Shown piece by piece: positions 51,526 through 59,500 of a stretch of DNA of 64,000 nt (positions within the stretch are counted from its first letter, which is position 1; each line of letters starts with the position of its first letter). The position numbers and the translations under genes are program-made. The stretch spans positions 62,001 to 126,000 of the forward strand of contig NZ_FNUR01000011.1 in assembly GCF_900108105.1 (NCBI RefSeq), read 5' to 3'. The notes below the pieces were generated by a model. The model made no database searches and was not told the DNA's origin. It saw only the letters and a program-made list of their open reading frames with translations. The stretch is from Butyrivibrio sp. Su6. GTDB lineage: Bacteria > Bacillota > Clostridia > Lachnospirales > Lachnospiraceae.

Positions 51526-52680
51526 TCATGGATACATCTTACGGTACAGTCCCTTTAATACTTCTGCATCAAGTTCTCTGATAGTGTTTGAAGGGCTTCC
51601 ACTTATCATTGCATCTTCTGCCATTTTATCGATGCTTGCATAGAATTCCTCTCTGTTTATGCCATAGCCTTCAAGAGTTGGTATCTGGCAAACATCGCAG
51701 ATCTTTCTTATTTGGACCATGAAAGCGTCAGCTGCTTTTTCATCGGAATCATCGTCAGTTGCTGCACCAATTGCTCTTGCCATATCAGCAAATCGGTCCA
51801 TTGCGCCCTCTTTTGCATATTCAAGGCATACCCCCAGAAGCATAGCATTGGATATTCCGTGTGGCACATGGAAAAGAGCTCCTATAGGGCGGCTCATTCC
51901 ATGAACAAGAGTTACACTTGAATTGTTAAACGCCATTCCTGCTTCAAGAGCCGCAATAGACATCTGTGTTCTGGCTACATCATTTCCTGCATCATGATAG
52001 GAAAGTGGCAGATAGTTGAAAATTCTTTTTATTGCAGATATTGCCAATGTATCTGTAAGTGCCTGGGCCTTTCTTGATGTGTAAGCTTCTACCGCATGAG
52101 TAAGAGCATCAAGTCCTGTGGATGCTGTCATTTTAGGTGGCAGTGTAAAGGTAAGTTCAGGGTCAATGATCGCTACATCAGGAATAAGCTGTGCACCCTT
52201 AAGAAGCATTTTTACCCCTGACTCAACATCCGAAATAATTGTAAACTGAGTAGCTTCGGAACCTGTGCCTGCTGTTGTAGGGATTGCAATCATCTTCGCC
52301 TTTATTCCCGAGATTTCTTTTCCCATATAGTCGGAGATCTTGCCGGGATTAGCATCCATTGCAGCCACAGCCTTCATGATATCAAGAGCACTTCCGCCGC
52401 CTATTCCAATAAGAAAATCACAGGCTTCTTTTCTGTAGATAGAAAGAGCTTCATCGATCATGATGTTGGTAGGCTCTCCAAGGAAGTTGTCAAAGATTGC
52501 ATATTTTATGTTCTTTTTGGAAAGCGCATCTGTCACGATCTTTACTTTTCCAAGCTTTTCTGTGATCTGATCGCAGACGATAAGCGCCTTTTCTCCAAAA
52601 TTATCAACGTATTTTCCTACTTCCTTAAGGCTCCCTTTTCCTGTAACTATTTTCCCCGGTACAATAAATTCTTTTGCCAT
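51526..52680 (-). CDS. Iron-containing alcohol dehydrogenase
   Basis: 384 residues, group III (iron-activated) ADH. The NAD loop is GIGGGSALDIMK (92-103). Metal ligands are seen as Asp191, His195 (DALTHAVEAY), His260 and His274 (HVPHG). The last gene of the iolD-B-E-G run, 14 nt after iolG, with AAGGGGG before its ATG. In inositol breakdown it could reduce malonate semialdehyde to 3-hydroxypropionate, or another aldehyde formed from inositol. This is an inference from position, and I see no iolA, the gene for malonate-semialdehyde dehydrogenase. No clear terminator follows. Confidence 0.94.
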   Translation of the reverse strand: MAKEFIVPGKIVTGKGSLKEVGKYVDNFGEKALIVCDQITEKLGKVKIVTDALSKKNIKYAIFDNFLGEPTNIMIDEALSIYRKEACDFLIGIGGGSALDIMKAVAAMDANPGKISDYMGKEISGIKAKMIAIPTTAGTGSEATQFTIISDVESGVKMLLKGAQLIPDVAIIDPELTFTLPPKMTASTGLDALTHAVEAYTSRKAQALTDTLAISAIKRIFNYLPLSYHDAGNDVARTQMSIAALEAGMAFNNSSVTLVHGMSRPIGALFHVPHGISNAMLLGVCLEYAKEGAMDRFADMARAIGAATDDDSDEKAADAFMVQIRKICDVCQIPTLEGYGINREEFYASIDKMAEDAMISGSPSNTIRELDAEVLKGLYRKMYP

Positions 52681-52694
52681 AACAAAAGTCCCCC

Positions 52695-53705
52695 TTACTC
52701 TACTTCAGAAAGTTTTACTGGTCTGTGTTCTTTTACTGAAAGGTTAGCTGCCATTGCCATAAGTACAGGCTTAAGTCCGTCGTCGATACCAACTACAGTA
52801 TCTGTGTCGTTCTCTACAGCATCGATAAATGCCTTGATCTCATCTGAATAAGCCTGCATGTATCTCTCAAGGAAGAAGAATAATGGCTTTTCACCTGTTA
52901 CGCCCTGTTCGTTTGAAAGAACTACATTAGACTGTGAATCATTGGCATTTGCGACCATTCCCTTTGAGCCAAATACTTCAGCTCTCTGGTCATATCCGTA
53001 TACGGACTTTCTGCAGTTATCAATAACTACGAGAGCTCCGTTTTTCATCTTGATTGTGATTACTGCTGTGTCTACATCGCCTGCTTTTCCAATCTCAGGG
53101 TCAACCAATACTGCTGACTGCACGTAGATTTCTTCTGCATCACATCCGGCAAGGAATCTTGCCATGTCAAAATCGTGGATTGTCATATCCATGAACATTC
53201 CGCCTGATACAGCAACATATGCAGGTGACGGTGGTTCAGGGTCTCTTGATGTGATCTTGATGATCTGTGGATCACCTACTTTGCCTGCTGCCACTGCTGC
53301 CTGAACGGCTTTAAAGTTGTGGTCGAATCTTCTGTTGAAGCCCACCTGATACTTGAGGTTCTTGCCCTTAAGTGCATCGATAACTTCGTGTATCTTGTTT
53401 ACGTCATGATCGATCGGTTTTTCGCAAAAGACATGCTTTCCTGCGTTAATTGCTTCGATAGAGATAGGAGCGTGAGTATCTGTTGATGAGCAGATAAGTA
53501 CTGCCTGGATCTCCGGGTCGTTTATGATTTCCTTATAGTCTTTTGTGACGTTCTGTATTCCCATTCCTTTTGCCCAAGCGGCTGTCTCATCGTTCATAAA
53601 TGGATCTGCAAGAGTCTTGATCTTTGCTCCCGGAACATTATTTGTAATGCTCTGTACATGTACCTTTCCAATTCGGCCTGCGCCGATAATTCCAACTGTA
53701 ACCAT
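52695..53705 (-). CDS. iolG: Inositol 2-dehydrogenase (IolG)
   Basis: 336 residues of the Gfo/Idh/MocA family. The Rossmann loop is GIIGAGRIGKVH (5-16), the catalytic lysine is Lys96 in EKP, and Asp173 and His177 lie in MDMTIHDFDMA, all as in myo-inositol dehydrogenases. It oxidises myo-inositol to scyllo-inosose with NAD. GGGG precedes the ATG. The neighbours iolE, iolB and iolD support the assignment over other sugar dehydrogenases of the family. Confidence 0.95.
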   Translation of the reverse strand: MVTVGIIGAGRIGKVHVQSITNNVPGAKIKTLADPFMNDETAAWAKGMGIQNVTKDYKEIINDPEIQAVLICSSTDTHAPISIEAINAGKHVFCEKPIDHDVNKIHEVIDALKGKNLKYQVGFNRRFDHNFKAVQAAVAAGKVGDPQIIKITSRDPEPPSPAYVAVSGGMFMDMTIHDFDMARFLAGCDAEEIYVQSAVLVDPEIGKAGDVDTAVITIKMKNGALVVIDNCRKSVYGYDQRAEVFGSKGMVANANDSQSNVVLSNEQGVTGEKPLFFFLERYMQAYSDEIKAFIDAVENDTDTVVGIDDGLKPVLMAMAANLSVKEHRPVKLSEVE

Positions 53706-53724
53706 TATTTTCCCCTTTCAACTT

Positions 53725-54621
53725 TTAAAGTCCTGTCTTTTCTGAAATGTACTTTCTTGCTTTCAGTGCGTATTCGAATGGATTGGCTTTCGCTGGGTCT
53801 TGTTCTGCTTCTACTACTACCCAACCTTCGTAACCGGATTCTTCGAGTACTTTGAAGAGTGGTGCAAAGTCTACGTCTCCGTCTCCGGGAACAGTAAATA
53901 CTCCCTCACGTACTCCCTTTAAGAAACTCCAATTATTCTTTCTGGCTTTTTCAACACGCTCTTTTCTAATATCCTTCAGATGAACATGTTTTATTCTCTT
54001 TATATACTTTCTGATGATTGGCTCAGGATCGATGCCTGCAAATGAGAGGTGACCTGAGTCGAAGAGGAGATATACGAGCTCAGGATCTACCATATCCATG
54101 AATCGGTCGATTTCTTCCTCTGTCTGGACTACTGTTCCCATATGATGGTGATATGTAAGTGTCATGCCGTGATCTTTTGCAACTTTGCCAAGGCGGTTAA
54201 GTCCATCGGTAAGTTTTACCCATTCATCGTCGTTCATGACATACTTATCCACAAAAATAGGCTGGTCAAGTTTGCCCTGTGTGGAATAACTCTGCTCAGA
54301 GGCTCCGATAACCTTTGCTCCGAGAGTTTTCAAGAATTCAAGCTGTGCAATAAATTCTTTTTCCACTTCTTCATATGGTTTTGTTAAAAGAAATGATGAA
54401 AACCACTGGTTGCAAACCTGTATTCCCCTAAGATCCAATGCTCTTTTTAATATTTCTGCGTCTTTTGGATATTTGCTTCCAACCTCGCACCCTTTGAATC
54501 CGGCAAGGGCCATTTCTGAAATGCACTGTTCAAAAGTATTCTCTTTTCCCAGATCAGGCATATCATCGTTGGTCCAGCCAATTGGTGCTATCCCCAAAGA
54601 AACCTTGTTTTTATCTAACAT
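53725..54621 (-). CDS. iolE: Myo-inosose-2 dehydratase (IolE)
   Basis: 298 residues, a xylose-isomerase-like TIM barrel. The family opening IAPIGWTNDDMPDLG is present at about 11-25. Metal-binding positions appear in LTYHHHMGT, LLFDSGHLSFAG, HVHLKD and VVVEAEQDP. It removes water from scyllo-inosose to give the diketone used by IolD. AGGAG precedes the ATG. It lies between iolB and iolG in one run. Confidence 0.96.
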   Translation of the reverse strand: MLDKNKVSLGIAPIGWTNDDMPDLGKENTFEQCISEMALAGFKGCEVGSKYPKDAEILKRALDLRGIQVCNQWFSSFLLTKPYEEVEKEFIAQLEFLKTLGAKVIGASEQSYSTQGKLDQPIFVDKYVMNDDEWVKLTDGLNRLGKVAKDHGMTLTYHHHMGTVVQTEEEIDRFMDMVDPELVYLLFDSGHLSFAGIDPEPIIRKYIKRIKHVHLKDIRKERVEKARKNNWSFLKGVREGVFTVPGDGDVDFAPLFKVLEESGYEGWVVVEAEQDPAKANPFEYALKARKYISEKTGL

Positions 54622-54657
54622 TTTCCCTTCTCCTTTAAGTTTTTTACCCCTTATGAT

Positions 54658-55437
54658 TTATCCTTTATAATCGTAAAGCCATGTGTAACGCTCATCATCT
54701 ATTCTGTCGGTCCATGGATTGCCGGGCAGATGTCTTATCATCCAGCAGGTGTACATCTGAAATCCCGGTGCACAGGACTGCGGATGAACTTTGCCTCCGG
54801 GGATTGCTGAAAAGCTTCCGTCAACGCTCTTAAATACTTCATCTCCTACGAAGCTTGCGCCGAACCCCTCCGGACGGTCAAACAGGAAATAGTATGTTTC
54901 AGGCTGTGGATGAGTGTGTGGAATATACCCTGACCAGTTACCCGGATCATTTAACGCTTCTCCCAGAACCATGTTTGAATATGGCGCTGTCTCATAATCA
55001 AATGCAGTGCTTACTCTTCTCTTTGCCGTGCCCCCAAATTTATCTTTGCAGGAATAGATCCAAGGTGTGTTCTCCGGATCATAGAATTTTGCTTCAAATT
55101 CTCTTTCGTTGTCAGTGCACTGAATGAGAACCTCGGCGTCGCTCTCTGCCTTAATCACAACCTTTGTGTTCTTGCAAACATGAAGTGCATACAGTCCATC
55201 TGTGAAAACGTCTTTTCTGTAGACTTCTTTTTCCTGTCCATTCCATGAGTACTTGAGCTTTCCTTTGAGCAAAAGAACTGCCATTTCCTCTTCAGGTTTA
55301 AGTAGTTCTTTTGTCTGTCCCTGTGACATACGATAAACTCTGATATCCATAAGCATATCTTTGTAATCATTGTCATAGGTTGTCAGGATTTTCTCACCGT
55401 TTTCATCAAACTCAGGATATCCAAAAACTTTTCCCAT
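54658..55437 (-). CDS. iolB: 5-deoxy-glucuronate isomerase (IolB)
   Basis: 259 residues, double cupin. The metal site is seen in YIPHTHPQPETYYF and the later HPQSCAPG. The stretch GNWSGYIPHTHP is diagnostic of IolB. It isomerises 5-deoxyglucuronate to 5-dehydro-2-deoxygluconate, the substrate of IolC. AAGGGG lies 8 nt before the ATG. Confidence 0.96.
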   Translation of the reverse strand: MGKVFGYPEFDENGEKILTTYDNDYKDMLMDIRVYRMSQGQTKELLKPEEEMAVLLLKGKLKYSWNGQEKEVYRKDVFTDGLYALHVCKNTKVVIKAESDAEVLIQCTDNEREFEAKFYDPENTPWIYSCKDKFGGTAKRRVSTAFDYETAPYSNMVLGEALNDPGNWSGYIPHTHPQPETYYFLFDRPEGFGASFVGDEVFKSVDGSFSAIPGGKVHPQSCAPGFQMYTCWMIRHLPGNPWTDRIDDERYTWLYDYKG

Positions 55438-55484
55438 CTGTGTAACCCCTTCTTTCTAACCCCTTTACATATCTATGTTTTTCT

Positions 55485-57416
55485 TTAATACTTTCTTGCT
55501 TCGCGTCTGCCTTCTTCGACTTCTTTTCTGCAGTCTCTTACGCTCTTACTCTCAGAAACAGCTGCCAGTCCTACATCCCACCAGGAATCATAGCCATCAG
55601 TCATAGTCTTTGGCATTACTTTCAGATCGATGAGCGTTGAAACCTTCTGTTTCTTAGAATCCTTGAGGGCTTCTTCCAGCTCTTCCACTGTCCTTACTGT
55701 ATATGTCTTAAGCCCATAGCCTTTTCCGATCATTGCATAATCAATTGGAATAAGGTCCCCGGAGAGCTTTCCATTTTTATCTCTATAACGGAACTCTGTT
55801 GCAATAGATCCCATACCATGAGTCATCTCAAGGTTGTTGATACATCCGAAGCCGCAGTTATCAAACACAAGGATATTTATCTTAGCTCTTTCCTGCATTG
55901 CTGTTGCAATCTCGCTGTGGAGCATAAGAAAACTTCCGTCTCCAAGGAATGTGTAAACTTCCTTCTTAGGATCTGCGAGCCTTACGCCGAGAGCTCCTGC
56001 AACTTCATATCCCATGCATGAATATCCGTACTCTGCGTGGTATCCGCATCTTTCGTCTGTGGTCCACATTCTCTGAAGGTCACTTGGAAGTGAACCTCCG
56101 GCTGTCACTATAGTTGCGTTCTCATCTATGAATCTTCTGACTGTAGCAATCGCCGCGGTCTGAGTTAGAGTTGCCTTTGTGAGCTCATGGAACTCTGGAA
56201 GTGTTCTTGGATCGCGAGCTTCGATCATTGGCTTAAACTTAGGGCCTGTATAAACTATGCCGCCAAGTCGCTCCATCTCTTTGTCCCATTTAGCTTTTGC
56301 AGTTTTTATCTCATCTTTATAAGCACTCTTATATTTACTCTTTGAAAGCTCTTTTATCACCAAAAGAAGTGTCTCTTTTAAGTCGCCAACTGCCTTTGTT
56401 GCATCCATCTTGTAGGCATCAAAGCGGTTTACATTTATGGTCACAACTTCCGCACCCTGCTTAAATTGCCTCTTTGAACCTGTTGTGAAATCTGATAGCC
56501 TTGTTCCAAGCGCAATTATAAGATCAGCCTTTTTTGCAATCTGGTTTGCTGCTGAAGTTCCTGTTACTCCGATTCCTCCAAGACACATAGGATCAGATGA
56601 CTTGCAGGCGCTCTTTCCTGACTGAGTCTCTCCAAATGGAATGTTAAAAGAGTTGCAGAATTTCTCTATTGTTTCGCCGGCTTCAGAATACTTGGCTCCG
56701 CCGCCAACTACTACGAGTGGCTTCTTTGCCTTTTTTATCTTCTCAACAACATCAGCTATTTCTTCTAGAGCTGCTGCCTGACGTACTATTCTGTGGACTC
56801 TCTTTTTAAAGAAGTACTCCGGATAATCGTAAGCTTCACCCTCTATATCCTGAGGAAGTGCAATGCAGACAGCGCCGGTCTGAGCCGGGTCTGTCAAAAC
56901 TCTCATGGCGCTTATCATAGCTGTCATAAGCTGCTCAGGTCTGTTTATTCTGTCCCAGTACTTGCACACTGGCTTAAATGCATCATTTGTTGTTACTGCA
57001 AGCGAGGAATCAACTTCAAGCTGCTGCAGAACAGGATCTGGCTGTCTTGAAGCAAAAGTATCCGCTGGGAAAACAAGAAGCGGAATATGATTAACAGTAG
57101 CATCAGCGCAGGCTGTGACCATATTTGCAGCTCCGGGGCCAACGCTTGATGAACATGCTATGATCTTTCTGCGATTGTTTTGCTTTGCAAATGCGCAGGC
57201 TGTGTGGCACATTCCCTGCTCATTTCTACCCTGAAATACCTTTAACTTTCCCGGATTCTGATCAAGGGCTTCCCCAAGCCCTACCGCGATACCGTGACCA
57301 AATATTGTAAAAATACCCTCTACGAACTTTGTCTCTTTTCCATCAAAAGAAACGTACTGCTGGTCAAGGAATCTCACCAGCGCCTGTGCTGTTGTCAGCT
57401 TAACTGTTTTCTCCAT
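55485..57416 (-). CDS. iolD: 3D-(3,5/4)-trihydroxycyclohexane-1,2-dione hydrolase (IolD)
   Basis: 643 residues of the thiamine-diphosphate family. Glu65 in [15 protein letters not shown] is the conserved cofactor-activating glutamate. The C-terminal cofactor-binding motif begins [13 protein letters not shown] and ends [11 protein letters not shown]. It opens the ring of the inosose-derived dione to 5-deoxyglucuronate. GGAGAAGG lies 2-9 nt before the ATG. It is the first gene of the iolD-B-E-G-ADH operon and has a 460-bp upstream region full of inverted repeats. Confidence 0.97.
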   Translation of the reverse strand: MEKTVKLTTAQALVRFLDQQYVSFDGKETKFVEGIFTIFGHGIAVGLGEALDQNPGKLKVFQGRNEQGMCHTACAFAKQNNRRKIIACSSSVGPGAANMVTACADATVNHIPLLVFPADTFASRQPDPVLQQLEVDSSLAVTTNDAFKPVCKYWDRINRPEQLMTAMISAMRVLTDPAQTGAVCIALPQDIEGEAYDYPEYFFKKRVHRIVRQAAALEEIADVVEKIKKAKKPLVVVGGGAKYSEAGETIEKFCNSFNIPFGETQSGKSACKSSDPMCLGGIGVTGTSAANQIAKKADLIIALGTRLSDFTTGSKRQFKQGAEVVTINVNRFDAYKMDATKAVGDLKETLLLVIKELSKSKYKSAYKDEIKTAKAKWDKEMERLGGIVYTGPKFKPMIEARDPRTLPEFHELTKATLTQTAAIATVRRFIDENATIVTAGGSLPSDLQRMWTTDERCGYHAEYGYSCMGYEVAGALGVRLADPKKEVYTFLGDGSFLMLHSEIATAMQERAKINILVFDNCGFGCINNLEMTHGMGSIATEFRYRDKNGKLSGDLIPIDYAMIGKGYGLKTYTVRTVEELEEALKDSKKQKVSTLIDLKVMPKTMTDGYDSWWDVGLAAVSESKSVRDCRKEVEEGRREARKY

Positions 57417-57479
57417 AACCTTCTCCTATAAAAAAATGCTATACCCATGTTTTTGCTCTACAAACTATAGTTATGACAC

Positions 57480-57512
57480 GAATTGCTCCGTTGCAAGCAA
57501 CTCTCGCAATTC
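57480..57512 (-). promoter_or_regulatory. Leader hairpin B of iolD, G(CUUG)C apex
   Basis: Read as reverse-strand RNA: 7-bp outer stem GAAUUGC/GCAAUUC, internal loop GAGA/GGA, 4-bp inner stem GUUG/CAAC and tetraloop CUUG. It has the same length and layout as hairpin A. The role is unknown. As DNA it is a nested palindrome with TTGCAAGCAA at its centre. Confidence 0.55.
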
Positions 57513-57574
57513 TAAAAACATTCGGAATCCGCCCCAAAGCGCTACTTCCTCATGTTTTTGCGGGTCTCAAAATG

Positions 57575-57607
57575 ATAATGCTTATCATGCAAGCATGAAC
57601 GCATTAT
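57575..57607 (-). promoter_or_regulatory. Leader hairpin A of iolD, G(CUUG)C apex
   Basis: Read as reverse-strand RNA: 7-bp outer stem AUAAUGC/GCAUUAU, internal loop GUU/AUAA, 4-bp inner stem CAUG/CAUG and tetraloop CUUG. It is 33 nt long, like hairpin B, 62 nt upstream of it. Stem bases differ from B but pair fully. Confidence 0.55.
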
Positions 57608-57632
57608 TATTTTTATCCCCTTGTCATAACAA

Positions 57633-57678
57633 AAAATGTATGATACAGAGCAAAAATCTTCTCCATATCATACATTTT
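57633..57678 (-). terminator. Terminator or attenuator upstream of iolD
   Basis: A perfect 13-bp stem (57633-57645 with 57666-57678), 20-nt loop, followed on the reverse strand by TTTTTTG. It may end transcripts of the ATPase gene. If iolD starts just upstream of it, it could work as an attenuator. Confidence 0.7.
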
Positions 57679-57720
57679 ATTTTTATTTTATAGCATTATC
57701 TACGCGGTTTTTATGCTTGC

Positions 57721-57749
57721 AAGGATAAAACATTGCATTTTTTATCCTT
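57721..57749. promoter_or_regulatory. Stem with shared upstream motif, copy 3 (TAAAACATTGCATTTTTTA)
   Basis: AAGGATAAA (57721-57729) and TTTATCCTT (57741-57749) form a perfect 9-bp inverted repeat around CATTGCAT. The 57726-57744 part equals copy 1 at 44791 at 18 of 19 positions. Confidence 0.5.
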
Positions 57750-57815
57750 GTGCAACCGATAGTACTTTTTTCTAATTTTACTAATTATCATGTCAGCATT
57801 TTTGTACAGGCTATC

Positions 57816-57829
57816 GTGATAACAATCAA
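57816..57829. promoter_or_regulatory. FNR-like near-palindrome
   Basis: On the reverse strand TTGAT-TGTT-ATCAC, nine of ten symmetric positions of the FNR consensus and 12 of 14 equal to the pflB box. It lies 400 bp before iolD and 50 bp past the ATPase stop, so no target is evident. Confidence 0.25.
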
Positions 57830-57878
57830 GTTAAAGGGATATAATTCTTTATACACTCAATTTTTTCCCCATTAAACA

Positions 57879-59111
57879 TCAAACAAACAATTCTCCTTTA
57901 GACATGAATTCCGGAATGTTAACATGCTTGATTCCATTTCTTTTCTGTATAGGATCATTCCTAGTCAAAAGATACTTTGGATAATTATCATGAATCACCT
58001 CAAATGGCGCATATTCTCGATCTTCAGTCTTAATATCATTCATTATCGTCATAGCCACTTGAACATAGCTGTAATCCATATTTATATCACGCAAAATGAA
58101 ATCACACTCCAACTTTCCAATTCTTCCAATGCTTATGCTATAGCCTTTTGAAAGTGCGTAAGTAAACACTATATTTTCTAGAATTGGACCATAATTTATT
58201 CTATTATCAGTATTTGTTGCAAACCAAAATCCAAGATCAGAAAGATAGTATTTTTGCTCCCCTCCGATAGATTTTCTTGACTTTAAGTCAAAGCGCTTGC
58301 ATTCATAAATAATCTTAGAATCCTTTAGTATTTCAATATAGCGTGCTAATGTATCCCTTTTAATAGAAATACCTGTTCTATGCAATTCCTCCAATAGATT
58401 AGTTATACTACTAGTGGCACCAAAATTGTTTATGATATACTGCTGCACCTTTTGAAATCCAGACACATTCCTGATTTTTACTCTCTTTTTAATGTCCTTA
58501 TCAAATATTTCCTTGATAACACTATCAATATACTTCCGCTTATCTTCCGCATTATCATAAGACAAAGCCTGAGGAAAACCGCCTTCATGAATATAGTGAT
58601 CAAGCTCAGTTGTCAGATCTCCAACTTCCTTACCCAGGTATTTTTTCATATCAAGATATTCTTCAAATGTCAGTGTCAGCATTTCAAACTCTATATATCT
58701 TCCTGTAAGCTTTGTAACAAGTTCGCCGCTTAACAGATATGCATTTGATCCTGTAATAAAGATAGAAAACTCATCCTCCAGCCTATAAGCATTCAATACC
58801 TCCTCAAACCCATCAACATTCTGAACTTCATCAATAAACAGATATTTAAGTCCTTTAGCCGTTGATTTCTCGTCAATCACTGCTTCAAGCTGTTCCTGAG
58901 TCTTAACGCTCTTGTATCCCTTCTTATCCAGATCAATAAATATGATGTTCTCCTCATCCACACCGGTCTCTAACAGTTCTTGGGCAATTGTTGCCATGAG
59001 GCAGGACTTTCCTGATCTACGCACGCCAGATATTACCTTTATCATACTTGAATCATTATAAAAACCTCTAATTCTCTTTAAGTAGTTTTCTCTTTTATAA
59101 TATTCTTTCAT
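57879..59111 (-). CDS. AAA ATPase of the AAA_14/DUF4143 family
   Basis: 410 residues. Walker A is GVRRSGKS (29-36), Walker B YLFIDEVQ (Asp94, Glu95) and a sensor-like FITGSNAYLLSGELV follows, which together define the AAA_14 group. The C-terminal DUF4143 domain (about 215-380) contains LLEELHRTGISIKRDTLARY and ends in the nuclease-like FILRDINMDYSYVQVA. These ATPases are widespread, often in many copies, and their cellular role is unknown. Its codons look more AT-rich than those of neighbours, and it is bounded by terminators. It stands between iolC and iolD, as if inserted. TGGAGAA precedes the ATG. Confidence 0.92.
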   Translation of the reverse strand: MKEYYKRENYLKRIRGFYNDSSMIKVISGVRRSGKSCLMATIAQELLETGVDEENIIFIDLDKKGYKSVKTQEQLEAVIDEKSTAKGLKYLFIDEVQNVDGFEEVLNAYRLEDEFSIFITGSNAYLLSGELVTKLTGRYIEFEMLTLTFEEYLDMKKYLGKEVGDLTTELDHYIHEGGFPQALSYDNAEDKRKYIDSVIKEIFDKDIKKRVKIRNVSGFQKVQQYIINNFGATSSITNLLEELHRTGISIKRDTLARYIEILKDSKIIYECKRFDLKSRKSIGGEQKYYLSDLGFWFATNTDNRINYGPILENIVFTYALSKGYSISIGRIGKLECDFILRDINMDYSYVQVAMTIMNDIKTEDREYAPFEVIHDNYPKYLLTRNDPIQKRNGIKHVNIPEFMSKGELFV

Positions 59112-59500
59112 ATTTTCTCCATTTTTCGTATTTAAGAGGGTGTAATGATGTATTTTCTAAAAATATACCCCCTTAACTCGTATTTTACTTCATTTTTTCA
59201 ATCATCGTCAATGCCAATCCACAAAAAAGGCAAAGTGCCTATAAAAGCGCCTTTGCCTATAGTTCCATATTCTATCATATTTTATCAAACTACGCCATTT
59301 CTATGATAGCGATGGTCACCGATTTTAATATAATAAAAAATGTTCTTGCATTATGTTTTGCCTATATCTGGATTCTTTCTATCAGTTGTGTTTTTCGAAT
59401 CACAAAAGCAAAATATTGTAGTTCTCATTTATAAAAAATATGTAAACTTGCATTTTATAGCTATTTTAGAAAGTTTCCTTGCATTTTCAGGTCTTTATTT
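59112..59500. other. 389-bp AT-rich gap between the ATPase gene and iolC
   Basis: No credible gene. It contains a terminator (59228-59258) and, near 59294-59316, a small nested inverted repeat (CCAT/ATGG around CTAT/ATAG). The rest is AT-rich without pattern that I can interpret. Confidence 0.5.
59228..59258 (-). terminator. Terminator downstream of iolC
   Basis: An 8-bp stem (59228-59235 with 59251-59258) extended by 2 bp past a bulged T, followed on the reverse strand by TTTTTTG. It would stop transcripts from iolC before the ATPase gene. Confidence 0.7.

Larger units (their letters stand above)
57417..57878. other. 462-bp upstream region of iolD, rich in inverted repeats
   Basis: No open frame of note. 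From the iolD side outward it holds two nested 33-nt hairpins (57480-57512 and 57575-57607), a 13-bp terminator-like stem (57633-57678), a possible extended -10 (TGCTATAAA, about 57694-57686 on the reverse strand), an octamer TGCTTGCA (57714-57721), a stem containing the shared 19-bp motif (57721-57749) and an FNR-like near-palindrome (57816-57829). If transcription starts near 57680, both 33-nt hairpins are in the iolD leader RNA. Confidence 0.6.
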
